A DNA stretch of 64,000 bases from Pseudomonadota bacterium (GCA_038533575.1 JBCAYL010000001.1:462226-526225), one strand, 5' to 3'. Shown: positions 27,375-36,363, counted from the stretch's first letter. Translations and numbers: made by a program. The notes: generated by a model not told the origin, from the letters alone.

Positions 27375-28712
27375 TTATGCGCCCGGGTTGCAGGTCCCCA
27401 GATCACCGCCGAAGATGGAGGCGTCGTAGGTGACCTGTGCGGCCGGGGTGACCTCCACGATCTCGAGCAGGTCGAACTCGTTGTCCGGGTTCTCCTTGCC
27501 CTTCACGACGAGCACGTCCTTGAAGCACTGGTGGTCTTCGGCGCGGTAGAGCGTCGGACCGTTGCCAAGGCCGTCGAACTCGAAGTCGGCAAGCGCTTCG
27601 TCAACCGAGCACGGGTTGAACGAGCCACCGCGGGTCACGGCGTCTGCATAGAGCAGCGTCTGCACGTAGCAGGTGTGCGCCGCCTGCGACGGCGGGAAGC
27701 CGTACTTGGTGCCGAAGGAGCGCGTGAAGGCCTGCGAGCCCTCATCGGGCAGCGACCAGTGCCAGTTCGTGGAGCCGAAGATGCCCTTCACGTTCTCGCC
27801 GGCGCCCGCCGCCATGAGGCGGGAGTAGAGCGGAACCACGATCTCGAAGTTCTTGCCGTTGGCTTCCGCGGCGCGGAGGCCGAACTGCACGGCGGAGGTG
27901 AGGGAGTTCACCATGTTGCCGCCGTAGTGGTTGAGCACGAGCACGTCGGCGCCCGAGTTCAGGACCGGCGCGACATAGGACGAGAAGTCCGTCTGTGCGA
28001 GCGGGGTGAGCACGGTCGCGACCGTCTCCCAGCCCATGGCCTCGGTGGAGGTCCGGACGGCTTCCTCGGTCGTGTAGCCCCAGTTGTAGTCCGCCGTCAG
28101 GTGATAGGCCTTGCGGTCCGTGCCGTAGTTCGCGGCGAGGATCGGTGCGAGAGCAGCGCCGGACATGTAGGAGTTGAAGAAGTGGCGGAAGCCATTGGCC
28201 TTCTTGTCCTTACCCGTCGTGTCGTTGGAGTGCGTGAGGCCGGCCATGAAGATGACGCCGGCTTCCTGGCAGAGGGCCTGCACGGCCACGGCCACACCGG
28301 AGGACGAGCCGCCGGAGATCATGATCGCGCCATCGCGCTCGATCATGCCGCGTGCGGAGGCGCGCGCCGCGTCGGGCTTCGTCTGGGTGTCGCCGGTGAC
28401 GTACTCGACCTTCCGGCCCAGGATCCCGGTGCCGTCCAGCGCCTTCGAAGAGAAGGTGTTGAGCATGCCGCCGTCGCCCTCGCCATTGAGGTGCTCGACT
28501 GCGAGCTCGAATGCACGGAGCTCGTCCGCGCCTTCGTCAGCGTAGGGGCCGGTTTGCGGCACGTTGAAGCCAAGGGTGACGGAGCTGTCGCCCGGCGCGT
28601 TGGTGAAGCCGGCGTGGCCATCGGCGCGCAGATAGGTTGGCAGAGCAAGCGCACCACCAGCGGCGGCACCTGCTTTCAGGGCACCACGGCGGGTGAGGTT
28701 GAGTTTGGACAT
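27375..28712 (-). CDS. Periplasmic substrate-binding protein of the Liv-type ABC transporter
   Basis: 445 residues. The N-terminus MSKLNLTRRGALKAGAAAGG is a twin-arginine-like signal with RR and an Ala-rich core ending near LRADGHA. The mature part (VTLGFNVPQTGPYADEGADELRAFELAVEHLNG, MISGGSSSGVAVAVQALCQE) is a type I periplasmic binding protein fold of the leucine/amide/urea class. Ligand not assignable; the flanking acs and RamB-like regulator make a short-chain acid, amide or related carbon source plausible. GGGAGGATT ribosome site precedes the start. An upstream in-frame start is rejected because it lacks a signal sequence. Confidence 0.9.
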   Translation of the reverse strand: MSKLNLTRRGALKAGAAAGGALALPTYLRADGHAGFTNAPGDSSVTLGFNVPQTGPYADEGADELRAFELAVEHLNGEGDGGMLNTFSSKALDGTGILGRKVEYVTGDTQTKPDAARASARGMIERDGAIMISGGSSSGVAVAVQALCQEAGVIFMAGLTHSNDTTGKDKKANGFRHFFNSYMSGAALAPILAANYGTDRKAYHLTADYNWGYTTEEAVRTSTEAMGWETVATVLTPLAQTDFSSYVAPVLNSGADVLVLNHYGGNMVNSLTSAVQFGLRAAEANGKNFEIVVPLYSRLMAAGAGENVKGIFGSTNWHWSLPDEGSQAFTRSFGTKYGFPPSQAAHTCYVQTLLYADAVTRGGSFNPCSVDEALADFEFDGLGNGPTLYRAEDHQCFKDVLVVKGKENPDNEFDLLEIVEVTPAAQVTYDASIFGGDLGTCNPGA

Positions 28713-28840
28713 GTAATCCTCCCAATTGGATTGAGGCACGCATCGTTTGCGCGGCGCGCCCGGACACACTCTCTCGCGAGTGTATTGCTGTTATCGCCGC
28801 TCGATCGAAAACAAAGCAACAACCCACTTGAAACGCTGAA

Positions 28841-28906
28841 CTTTTTTGTAAATAAATCCACATCTGCTCCTGTGGTGCTGTAAACTTCTTATCTGCGCAG
28901 TGCAGA
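28841..28906. promoter_or_regulatory. Candidate operator region between the ABC operon and the RamB-like regulator
   Basis: AT-rich divergent intergenic region. It contains TTTGTAAA (28845-28852), close to the TTTGCAAA core known for RamB-type regulators, then two small inverted repeats, CCACA-N8-TGTGG (28858-28875) and TCTGC-N5-GCAGA (28892-28906). Placement suits control of both the transporter operon and the regulator gene. Confidence 0.4.
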
Positions 28907-28934
28907 AAGACGCTGAATCGAAAAAGAAATTTCC

Positions 28935-30119
28935 ATGTCGTCTAACCCGCAGCCATCCGCCTTGACCGGCTCCAGAATTCGGGAGCGCCGGCTTTCCATC
29001 GAGATGCGGCAAGCGGATCTGGCGCGGGAAGTCGGGATATCGGCAAGCTATCTCAACCTCATCGAGCACAATCGCCGCAGAATCGGAGGCAAGGTCCTTC
29101 TGTCGATCGCGACGGCCCTCGATGTGGAGCCTGCCGCGCTCTCGGAAGGCGCGGAGGCGTCTCTGCTGCAGACGCTGGCGGAGGCAGCCAACACGATGGC
29201 GGGGACGGCGCGCCCGGCGGAAATCGACCGGGTGGAGGAGCTGGCGGGCCGGTTTCCCGGCTGGGCCTCGCTCATCGCACAGCAGGCCGCGCGCATCGAA
29301 CGGCTGGAGGAGACGCTCGAGGAGCTCAATGACCGGCTGAGCCACGATCCGTTCCTGTCGGCGCAGGTCCACGAGATGCTGTCGACAATCACGGCGATCC
29401 GATCCACAGCCGCCATTCTCGCGGACGATCCCGATATCGAGCCCACATGGCGCAATCGTTTTCACGGCAACCTGCGCGAGGACGCCTTGCGCCTGACCTC
29501 CGCAACCGAAGCGCTGGTGACGTATCTCGACACCCAGACCGATGGCGCGGACCCAAAGCAAAGCCCTCAGGACGAGCTCGATGCCTGGCTTGAGCATCGC
29601 CGACATTACCTGCCTGAGATCGAGGAGGGGCGGGACGTCGCTCTCCCGGATTTCTCCACTCCGGCGACGCAGCTCGCGCGGGAGTACATCGCGCGCTACA
29701 CCGACGAGGCGGGGATGCTGCCCGAGGCGCGCCTCGCCGCGCGGATGGCCGAGATCGGCTCAGATCCCCTCGCGCTCGCCCATGACATGGGCTTGCCGCT
29801 CGACGTCTTGCTTCGCCGCATGGGCCAGTGTCCTTGCGTCGGCGAGGGGGTGGGGCTCGCGGAATGCGACAGTGATGGCACTCTGATTACCCGGCGCGCG
29901 CCGGAGGGATTTCCCATCCCGCGCACCGGTGTTGGCCGGGCGCTCTGGCCGCTCTTCTCTGCACTGGCGCGGCCGCACGTTCCGATCCGCGCGGAACTGC
30001 AGGTGGTGGACGGTCAGGGCGCGCGGATGCTCGCCTTCGCCTATGCGGCCACCAGAGACCCTGTGTCCTATGGTGCCGAACCGCTCCTGCGTGGCACGCT
30101 CCTCCTGTTGCCAAGCTAG
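28935..30119 (+). CDS. XRE-family short-chain acyl-CoA regulator (RamB/ScfR-like)
   Basis: 394 residues. Residues about 10-65 are a lambda-repressor-type HTH (GSRIRERRLSIEMRQADLAREVGISASYLNLIEHNRRRIGGK). The rest is a long regulatory domain that keeps CPCVGEGVGLAECDSDGTL and ends with an AYAATRDPVSYG segment. In this family the C-terminal part responds to acyl-CoA or related metabolites and controls acetate, glyoxylate or propionate genes. It is divergent from the Liv-type operon and close to acs, fitting that role. The N-terminus begins directly before the HTH; ribosome site is weak. Confidence 0.85.
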   Translation: MSSNPQPSALTGSRIRERRLSIEMRQADLAREVGISASYLNLIEHNRRRIGGKVLLSIATALDVEPAALSEGAEASLLQTLAEAANTMAGTARPAEIDRVEELAGRFPGWASLIAQQAARIERLEETLEELNDRLSHDPFLSAQVHEMLSTITAIRSTAAILADDPDIEPTWRNRFHGNLREDALRLTSATEALVTYLDTQTDGADPKQSPQDELDAWLEHRRHYLPEIEEGRDVALPDFSTPATQLAREYIARYTDEAGMLPEARLAARMAEIGSDPLALAHDMGLPLDVLLRRMGQCPCVGEGVGLAECDSDGTLITRRAPEGFPIPRTGVGRALWPLFSALARPHVPIRAELQVVDGQGARMLAFAYAATRDPVSYGAEPLLRGTLLLLPS

Positions 30120-30199
30120 GCTTTGACAACTGCGCCGCAGCGCGGAATGCTGCGCATATAAGAACAGCCGGAAACCGGCGTTTTGGGAGGGCCTTTGCG

Positions 30200-30574
30200 A
30201 TGAGCACGGGCAAGCGCGTTCTCTTGATCGAGGACGAGCCGAACATCATCGAAGCCGTGCGCTTCATCCTCAGCCGGGACGGCTGGGCCGTTGACACGCA
30301 TTCGGATGGGGCGACGGCTCTGGCGGCCTTGGAGCGGCGGATGCCCGATGTTGTCATCCTCGATGCCATGCTTCCCAACAGGTCCGGTTTCGAAATCCTG
30401 CGCGATCTGCGGGACCAGCCGGAGACAGCCGATCTCCCCGTTCTGATGCTCACGGCGCGCGGGCAGGCCAAGGATCGCGAGCGCGCCGAGGAGGCGGGCG
30501 TCAGCGATTACATGACCAAGCCCTTTTCCAATGCAGAGATGCTGGAGCGGGTGCGCACGCTGTCGAGCCGCTAG
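30200..30574 (+). CDS. Stand-alone response regulator receiver
   Basis: 124 residues, only a receiver domain: acidic pair in LLIEDEP (E11/D12), phospho-acceptor D55 in VVILDAML, T85 in MLTAR and K107 in YMTKPF. No output domain. Preceded by GGGAGGG. It is the first of three tightly linked genes ending with the SLC5-type histidine kinase and is the natural partner of that kinase, either as a phosphate carrier or by direct protein contact. Confidence 0.93.
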   Translation: MSTGKRVLLIEDEPNIIEAVRFILSRDGWAVDTHSDGATALAALERRMPDVVILDAMLPNRSGFEILRDLRDQPETADLPVLMLTARGQAKDRERAEEAGVSDYMTKPFSNAEMLERVRTLSSR

Positions 30575-30576
30575 CC

Positions 30577-30825
30577 ATGGCGTCTGAAAAGCCACCCATA
30601 TTCCTCGAGCGCGACGGCTACAGGCGCCGGCGGATTGCAGACGCCGCGCGGATCGTGCCCGTCTTCGGTGGCATCCTCATCATGGTCCCGCTCATCTGGG
30701 TCAAAGGACCCGAGGGCGGCATCACGACCGTGCAGGCGTTCCTCTACATCTTCGGCATTTGGGCCATCATGGTGGGGCTCGCAGCGTTCATGTCGCCTTT
30801 GCTCAAGCGCATCAGCCGGGGCTAG
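30577..30825 (+). CDS. Small two-helix membrane protein between receiver and SLC5 kinase
   Basis: 82 residues. A basic N-terminal segment (ERDGYRRRRIADAARI), transmembrane helix about 27-43 (VPVFGGILIMVPLIWV), a short loop, and a second helix about 53-74 (AFLYIFGIWAIMVGLAAFM). It starts two bases after the receiver stop and ends four bases before the kinase start, so it is part of the same unit. Function unknown; it could be an accessory subunit of the SLC5 sensor, as small helices accompany some SLC5 transporters. Confidence 0.75.
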   Translation: MASEKPPIFLERDGYRRRRIADAARIVPVFGGILIMVPLIWVKGPEGGITTVQAFLYIFGIWAIMVGLAAFMSPLLKRISRG

Positions 30826-30829
30826 GGCT

Positions 30830-33499
30830 TTGGCGAGCTTCAACCTCCTCGTCACCGTCTGCCTCGGCTATGTCGCCTTGCTTTTTGCCGTGGCCGCACT
30901 CGCCGAGCGCCGCGCCGCCCGCGGCCAGGTGGCCTGGCTGCACTCTCCGTGGATCTACACGCTTTCACTGTCGGTCTACTGCACGGCCTGGACGTTTTAC
31001 GGTGCCGTGGGGTTCGCCGCGCGGTCCGGCTTGGAATTCCTCACCATCTATCTCGGCCCGACGGGGGTCCTCATCGGGTGGTGGCTCGTTCTGCGAAAGC
31101 TGGTGCGGATCGGGAAGGCGCAAAAGATCACATCCGTGGCGGACCTGATCTCCTCCCGCTTCGGCAAATCGACGTCGCTGGGCGTCCTCGTCACCCTTCT
31201 GGCGGTCATCGGAACGACGCCCTACATCGCCCTGCAGCTTCAATCAGTGGTGCTTGGAATATCCGTGTTCGCCGAGGGCGGCTTCGCCGGCCAGAGCGCG
31301 GCGCAGACTGCGCTTTGGGTGGCAGCAGGCCTTGCGGTTTTCACCATTCTCTTCGGAACTCGCAACCTCGACGCCAATGAACGCCACCATGGCGTGGTCA
31401 TGGCCATCGCGGTGGAGGCCGTGGTCAAGCTTCTGGCCCTGCTTGCCGTAGGTGTCTTCGTCGTCTGGGGCCTCGGGGGCGGCATCGCGGACATGGCCGC
31501 CCGGATCGATGCCTCTGCGATCTCTCAATGGGAGACGAGCCAGAGCCGCTGGATCGGGCTCACGTTCCTGTCTGCCGCGGCCTTCATCTGCCTTCCGCGC
31601 ATGTTCCAGGTGCTGGTCGTCGAAAACGCCGACGAGCATCACATGGCCACGGCCAGCTGGGCTTTCCCGGGCTACCTTCTGCTCATGTCGCTCTTCGTGG
31701 TGCCCATCGCGGTCATGGGACTTGAGCGGATGCCCGAAGGCACGAACCCCGATCTCTTCGTGCTTACGTTGCCGCTCAGCGAAGGGCAGGGCGGCCTTGC
31801 CCTTTTTGCTTTCCTGGGCGGGTTTTCCTCGGCCACCAGCATGGTCATCGTGGCCGCCATCGCGCTCGCAACGATGGTGTCGAACCACATCGTGATGCCC
31901 ATCTGGCTGCGCGTTCAGGGAGAGCAGGCAAGTGTCACCGGCGATGTGCGCTACGTGCTCATCCTGTCCCGGCGGATCTCGATCGTGGCGATCCTCTTTC
32001 TGGGGTATCTTTACTATTCCTTGTCGGGTGGCTCAGAGGCGCTCGCGGCCATCGGCCTGATCTCGTTTGTCGGCGTCGCCCAAGCGCTGCCGGCGATGCT
32101 CGGCGGAATTTTCTGGCGGGGTGCCACGCGATTTGGGGCAGGCGCTGGCCTCATTCTCGGAAGTGCCATCTGGGTCTACGCGCTCTTCCTGCCGTCCTTC
32201 GGGGCGGGCGCTGTCTTCTCAGAGACCATGCTGGCCAATGGGCCATGGGGCGTGTCGTGGCTCAGGCCCCAGGCGCTTTTCGGCATCGGCGGCCTCGATC
32301 CCGTGGTTCACGCGGTCTTCTGGTCGATGCTTCTCAACACCGGGGCGTTTGTCCTCGTCTCGCTCCTGACGTTCCCGACGCCGCTCGAGCGCCTCCAAGG
32401 GGCGCAGATCGTCGACGTGTTCGATCTCGCTGGCGGTACCGGTCGCGCGCAATCACACACGGTCGAGAGTGAGGATCTCCTCATCATGGCCCAGCGGATC
32501 GTAGGCTCCTCCGATGCGCAGAAGCTCTTTCAGCGAGAGGCGATGCGGCAGGGCAAGCTCGGCTTCCTGCCCGATCCGACACCTGAGTTTCTCGCGCGTC
32601 TGGAGCGAGAGCTGGCGGGCTCCGTGGGCGCCGCGACCGCCCATGCCATGGTCAACCAGATCACCGGCGGCAGCGCCGTGACAGTGGAAGAGCTCCTCGC
32701 CGTGGCCGATGAGACCGCGCAGATCATGGAGTATTCGAGCCAGCTCGAGGCCAAGTCTGACGAGCAGGCGCGCACCGCCCGGCAGCTTCGCCGCGCAAAC
32801 GATAAGCTCACCGCGCTCTCTCAGCAGAAGGACGCGTTCCTCAGCCAGATCAGCCATGAGCTCCGGACCCCGATGACCTCCATCCGGGCCTTCTCCGAGA
32901 TCTTGCGTGACGAAGGCCTCGAAGTCGAAGAGCGCCAGAAATTTGCCCGGGTGATCTACGACGAGACCACCCGATTGACGCGGCTCCTCGATGATCTCTT
33001 GGACCTCAGCGTCTTGGAAAACGGGCAGGTCAGCCTCGAGACACAGACCGCGTCCCTCGGGGCCGTGATCGACAGATCGCTCGCGGCGGCAACCCTCGGC
33101 ACCCGGCTCAAGGTGCGGCCGCGGCAAGGTGCGGATATCGTGATCGAAACGGATGTGGGCCGCCTGTCCCAGGTCTTCATCAACTTGATCCGCAATGCCG
33201 AGAAGTACTGCGATGCCGAGGCCCCGCAGCTCTCTATCCGCGTGCGTCAGCTCGACGGTGAAGTGGCCATCGATTTCATCGACAATGGAAAGGGCATTCC
33301 CGCATCCGAGCGCGATGTCATCTTCGAGAAGTTCGCGCGTCTTTCGGACACCCAGCGCGCGGGCGGCGCCGGTCTCGGCCTGGCCATCTGCCGGGAAATC
33401 ATGACCGCGCTCAAGGGCACCATCAGCTACTTGCCGGGGCAGGGCGGGGCCGCGTTCCGCGTGACGCTCCCGCGCAGCATCGCACTGGCGGCAGAATAG
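30830..33499 (+). CDS. SLC5 (sodium:solute symporter)-domain sensor histidine kinase
   Basis: 889 residues from a TTG start (LASFNLLVTVCLGYVALL), the only plausible start near the first membrane helix. Residues 1 to about 490 are a PutP/SLC5 transporter-like domain with about 13 helices (SVADLISSRFGKS, FGTRNLDANERHHG). Then come a coiled linker, a HisKA domain with H676 in LSQISHELRTPMTSIRAF, and an HATPase domain (NLIRNAEKY, FIDNGKGIPASERD, GAGLGLAICREIM). CbrA/CrbS family; CrbS controls acs in other bacteria. Unlike many of these it lacks a C-terminal receiver, which is encoded separately just upstream. Confidence 0.9.
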   Translation: MASFNLLVTVCLGYVALLFAVAALAERRAARGQVAWLHSPWIYTLSLSVYCTAWTFYGAVGFAARSGLEFLTIYLGPTGVLIGWWLVLRKLVRIGKAQKITSVADLISSRFGKSTSLGVLVTLLAVIGTTPYIALQLQSVVLGISVFAEGGFAGQSAAQTALWVAAGLAVFTILFGTRNLDANERHHGVVMAIAVEAVVKLLALLAVGVFVVWGLGGGIADMAARIDASAISQWETSQSRWIGLTFLSAAAFICLPRMFQVLVVENADEHHMATASWAFPGYLLLMSLFVVPIAVMGLERMPEGTNPDLFVLTLPLSEGQGGLALFAFLGGFSSATSMVIVAAIALATMVSNHIVMPIWLRVQGEQASVTGDVRYVLILSRRISIVAILFLGYLYYSLSGGSEALAAIGLISFVGVAQALPAMLGGIFWRGATRFGAGAGLILGSAIWVYALFLPSFGAGAVFSETMLANGPWGVSWLRPQALFGIGGLDPVVHAVFWSMLLNTGAFVLVSLLTFPTPLERLQGAQIVDVFDLAGGTGRAQSHTVESEDLLIMAQRIVGSSDAQKLFQREAMRQGKLGFLPDPTPEFLARLERELAGSVGAATAHAMVNQITGGSAVTVEELLAVADETAQIMEYSSQLEAKSDEQARTARQLRRANDKLTALSQQKDAFLSQISHELRTPMTSIRAFSEILRDEGLEVEERQKFARVIYDETTRLTRLLDDLLDLSVLENGQVSLETQTASLGAVIDRSLAAATLGTRLKVRPRQGADIVIETDVGRLSQVFINLIRNAEKYCDAEAPQLSIRVRQLDGEVAIDFIDNGKGIPASERDVIFEKFARLSDTQRAGGAGLGLAICREIMTALKGTISYLPGQGGAAFRVTLPRSIALAAE

Positions 33500-33503
33500 G
33501 CGG

Positions 33504-33929
33504 CTACTTTTTTGCGAGCGCGTCCAGTTGAGGCGCGAGATGTGAGAGCTCGTAGCCGGCTTTCCCGGTGGCGGAGAGGATCTCCTCCGTCGTCCTATGC
33601 CCAGCCTGCGACAGCGACCAGAGGATTGAGGACCGGGTGCCCGAGGCACAATAGGCGAGAACCGGCCCCGTCGCCTCCTTCTGCGCGGCGGCCTGTCTCT
33701 CGACGTGACCCATCGAAAGCTCTGCATGGACGAGCGGGTTGTCCACAAAGGTCAGCCCGGCGGCCTCCACGGCGGCTTTTAGAACCTCGCCGTGCAACTC
33801 CATCGGCACTTCGCCATCCGGCCGATTACAGATCACCGTCGTGAAACCAGCTTCTTTTATTTCCGGTATGTCTTCCGGCTCGATTTGCGGGGTGACGGCG
33901 TAGTCGGGGGTGATGGTACGAATATCCAT
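33504..33929 (-). CDS. TIGR01244-family sulfurtransferase/phosphatase-like protein
   Basis: 141 residues from MDIRTITPDYAVTPQIEPEDIPEI. The core VICNRPDGEVP and the cysteine loop AYCASGTRSSILW (CxxxxxRS) mark the dual-specificity-phosphatase-like family related to Blh, the N-terminal part of beta-lactamase-like sulfide-metabolism proteins. The predicted role is a thiol-based sulfur transfer or phosphatase reaction. Extra upstream in-frame codons are rejected because MDIRT is the conserved start. Its 3' end is 4 bases from the kinase stop; divergent from the FadJ-like gene. Confidence 0.82.
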   Translation of the reverse strand: MDIRTITPDYAVTPQIEPEDIPEIKEAGFTTVICNRPDGEVPMELHGEVLKAAVEAAGLTFVDNPLVHAELSMGHVERQAAAQKEATGPVLAYCASGTRSSILWSLSQAGHRTTEEILSATGKAGYELSHLAPQLDALAKK

Positions 33930-34012
33930 GCTGTTGCCTACTGCGCGCGCCTCTGCGCGTAAAGTTGAATAGGCGCGGCGAGGCTTGCGGCGCGGCGGGC
34001 TTTTCCGCAGAG

Positions 34013-34021
34013 TTATCCACA
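34013..34021 (+). promoter_or_regulatory. DnaA box
   Basis: TTATCCACA, a perfect consensus DnaA-binding 9-mer, 38 bases before the start of the FadJ-like gene. A single box in a short divergent region: not an origin, possibly a regulatory or titration site, or chance. Confidence 0.45.
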
Positions 34022-34058
34022 AGCAGGCAAGGATGCCGCCAGGAAAATGGGGCACGTC

Positions 34059-36137
34059 ATGGCAGAGTATGTAGGCTACCGTGCGCGAGACGGCGTGGCG
34101 GTGCTGGAAATCGACAATCCACCGGTGAACGCACTCTCACAGGCCGTGCGCCAGGCGCTGCTTCGGGCTTTCGAGCGGGCGTCCGACGACACGTCGGTCC
34201 ATGCGATCGTGCTCATCGGGACGGGCCGCGCTTTTTCCGCGGGGGCCGATATCCGCGAATTCGACCAGCCGAGCGCCGAGCCGTCCCTGCCGGAACTGTG
34301 CGACGCGCTGGAAGCGAGTACGAAGCCCGTCGTGGCCTGTCTTCATGGCGCCGCTCTCGGGGGCGGCTACGAACTGGCCTTGGCCGCGCATGGCCGCTTG
34401 GCGCTCGCAGGCACGCGTATCGGCTTTCCGGAGATCAACCTCGGACTTCTCCCCGGCGCGGGCGGCACGCAGCGCTTCCCGCGCGTGGCCGGGATCGACG
34501 CGGCGGTTGAGCTGATGTTGAGCGGCAAGCCCGTGACGCTGAAAGAGCCGATGGAGCATTCCTTCGTCGACGGTTTGGTCGAGGGAGACTTGCTCTCCGC
34601 CGGTATCGCGCTGGCCCATGCCCTCAGGGAAGACCCTTTGAAGCCCACGAAGGACCGCAGGGAGGCTTTCGCCGACGGCATGGCGTATCAGGCCGCGATT
34701 GCCCGGGCCCGCTCGAGCGTGAGCTCGCATCCCACCCGCGCCGCCGCGGCCATTGTCGATTGCCTGGAAGCGGCATCCCTGCTGCCGTTTCGCGCAGGGC
34801 TCGCGCTCGAGCGCGACCTCTTCTTGGAGCTCCGGGAGACCAATGAGGCAGCAGCTTTGCGTCATGCCTTCCTGGCCGTGCGAGAAGCCGTGAAGCCCCG
34901 CGAGGGGCTGCCGGCCGGCCGGGCGATCCAGAAGGTGGGGCTCATCGGAGGCGGTCTCATGGGCGCAGGCATCGCCGTCACCTGTCTCGACGCAGGCTGC
35001 TCCGTCCAGCTCCTCGAGAAGAGCGCTGATGCCGCCGTCACGGCGCGGACCCGCGTCGAGGGCATTTATGATCGCGCCATCGCCCGTGGCAGGCTGACCG
35101 AGGCCGCGCGAAATGCGCGACTGGCGCGCCTGAACTGCACTGCGAACCTCCCGGATATCGCACGGTGCGAGCTGGTCCTGGAATGCGTGGACGAAGACGC
35201 CGCGCTCAAGACGCGCCTGCTGAGCGACGCCGGTGCGGTCATGGCCTCGGACGCCATCCTTGCCTCCAACACCTCCTACTCGGACATCGACATGCTGGCG
35301 AAGGCGAGCGGTCGCCCGGACCGTTTCGTGGGCCTGCACTTTTTCGCGCCCGCCCATGTGCAGGCGCTCGTGGAAGTCGGCGTCGGCTCGGATACCGCGC
35401 CCGAGGTCGAAGCGACCGCCATGGCCTTTGCGACCGCGCTGGGCAAGAAACCGATCCGCGTGACCGCCACCGAGGGCCTCCTCGCCAATCGCCTCCTCGC
35501 GGCATACCGGCTCGCCGCGGACGGTTGTCTCGCGCGGGGCGCGACGCCCTACGAGGTCGATGAAGCCATGCGCGCCTACGGCTTTGGCATTGGCCCCTAC
35601 GAGAGTTTCGACCTCTCGGGGCTCGACATCTCGGCCGCATTTCGCGCGAGCTACGCGGAGCTTCGCGGTGGCCGCCGTTTCGACATCGCCGACTTGCTCT
35701 GCCAGGAGGGCCGGCTCGGCCAAAAGACCGGACGCGGCTTCTACATTTACGACGATGCCAAAGATCCCCGCCGGGGTAGGGAAGACGATGCTCTCCTTGC
35801 CATGATCGACGCCGAGCGAGAGCGCCGAGGATACGAGGCTCAAAGCCTCAAACCTTACGCGATTCAGGAGGCCTGCCTTCTGGCGATGATGAACGAGGGC
35901 GGGCGGCTTCTGGACGAAGGCATTGCGGAACGGGCAGGGGATATCGACGTGGTGATGATCTTCGGCTTCGGGTTCCCGCGTCACCGGGGCGGTCCGATGA
36001 AGGCGGCGGAGCTGTCAGGCCTCCTCAGGCACCTGCGCCGCCTCGAAGACCTGGCCCGACGAGATCCCTTCTGGACACCGTCGGAAACGCTGCGGGAGGC
36101 CGTGAAGAACGGCAACAGGTTCTCCGCCGTCCTCTGA
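34059..36137 (+). CDS. Bifunctional enoyl-CoA hydratase/3-hydroxyacyl-CoA dehydrogenase (FadJ/FadB type)
   Basis: 692 residues. Residues 1 to about 190 are a crotonase domain with both catalytic glutamates (GAALGGGYELALAA and FPEINLGLLPGAGGTQR). A linker leads to the NAD-binding domain at about 295 (GLIGGGLMGAGIAV), the catalytic histidine in GLHFFAPAH and the C-terminal dehydrogenase domains (VTATEGLLANRLLAAY, FGFGFPRHRGGPM). Performs hydration and oxidation steps of beta-oxidation. The ATG at 34059 is favoured by a GGGG ribosome site; an ATG four codons earlier is possible. No thiolase gene is adjacent. Confidence 0.93.
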   Translation: MAEYVGYRARDGVAVLEIDNPPVNALSQAVRQALLRAFERASDDTSVHAIVLIGTGRAFSAGADIREFDQPSAEPSLPELCDALEASTKPVVACLHGAALGGGYELALAAHGRLALAGTRIGFPEINLGLLPGAGGTQRFPRVAGIDAAVELMLSGKPVTLKEPMEHSFVDGLVEGDLLSAGIALAHALREDPLKPTKDRREAFADGMAYQAAIARARSSVSSHPTRAAAAIVDCLEAASLLPFRAGLALERDLFLELRETNEAAALRHAFLAVREAVKPREGLPAGRAIQKVGLIGGGLMGAGIAVTCLDAGCSVQLLEKSADAAVTARTRVEGIYDRAIARGRLTEAARNARLARLNCTANLPDIARCELVLECVDEDAALKTRLLSDAGAVMASDAILASNTSYSDIDMLAKASGRPDRFVGLHFFAPAHVQALVEVGVGSDTAPEVEATAMAFATALGKKPIRVTATEGLLANRLLAAYRLAADGCLARGATPYEVDEAMRAYGFGIGPYESFDLSGLDISAAFRASYAELRGGRRFDIADLLCQEGRLGQKTGRGFYIYDDAKDPRRGREDDALLAMIDAERERRGYEAQSLKPYAIQEACLLAMMNEGGRLLDEGIAERAGDIDVVMIFGFGFPRHRGGPMKAAELSGLLRHLRRLEDLARRDPFWTPSETLREAVKNGNRFSAVL

Positions 36138-36141
36138 GCGT

Positions 36142-36363
36142 TCAGCGTAGCGCAAGCCCGATCACGAGCATCGCGATGCCGAGCGCGGAGACGGCGAGGG
36201 ACCCGAGGTTCCAGGGGATCAGTTGCGCGAGGCGCGCGCGCATGGCCTCGTCGTCGAGCTTTGCCGCCTTCGCGCGGGCAGCGGACGCGATGCAGTATCC
36301 AAGGCCCGAGAGACCGACAAGCGTGATCACCACACCAATGGGAGCAAGGGCCGAGATGATCAT
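36142..36363 (-). CDS. Small two-helix membrane protein, unknown
   Basis: 73 residues from MIISALAPIGVVITLVGLSG, with an AGGAGG site seven bases upstream. Helix 1 about 3-27, a cytoplasmic-looking charged stretch (ARAKAAKLDDEAMRARLAQL), helix 2 about 50-72. No recognised domain. Its stop is four bases from the FadJ-like stop on the other strand. Confidence 0.65.
   Translation of the reverse strand: MIISALAPIGVVITLVGLSGLGYCIASAARAKAAKLDDEAMRARLAQLIPWNLGSLAVSALGIAMLVIGLALR

Noticed and set aside
30635-30829. Longer N-terminus for the SLC5 kinase
   Set aside because: These 65 codons are the shadow of the 82-residue membrane protein in another frame; the transporter domain starts at the TTG at 30830.
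34013-34021. Replication origin
   Set aside because: A single DnaA box with no AT-rich unwinding region, box cluster or dnaA/parAB/hemE neighbours.
34137-35984. A 615-codon minus-strand ORF
   Set aside because: Antisense to the FadJ-type gene, composition typical of high-GC shadow frames.
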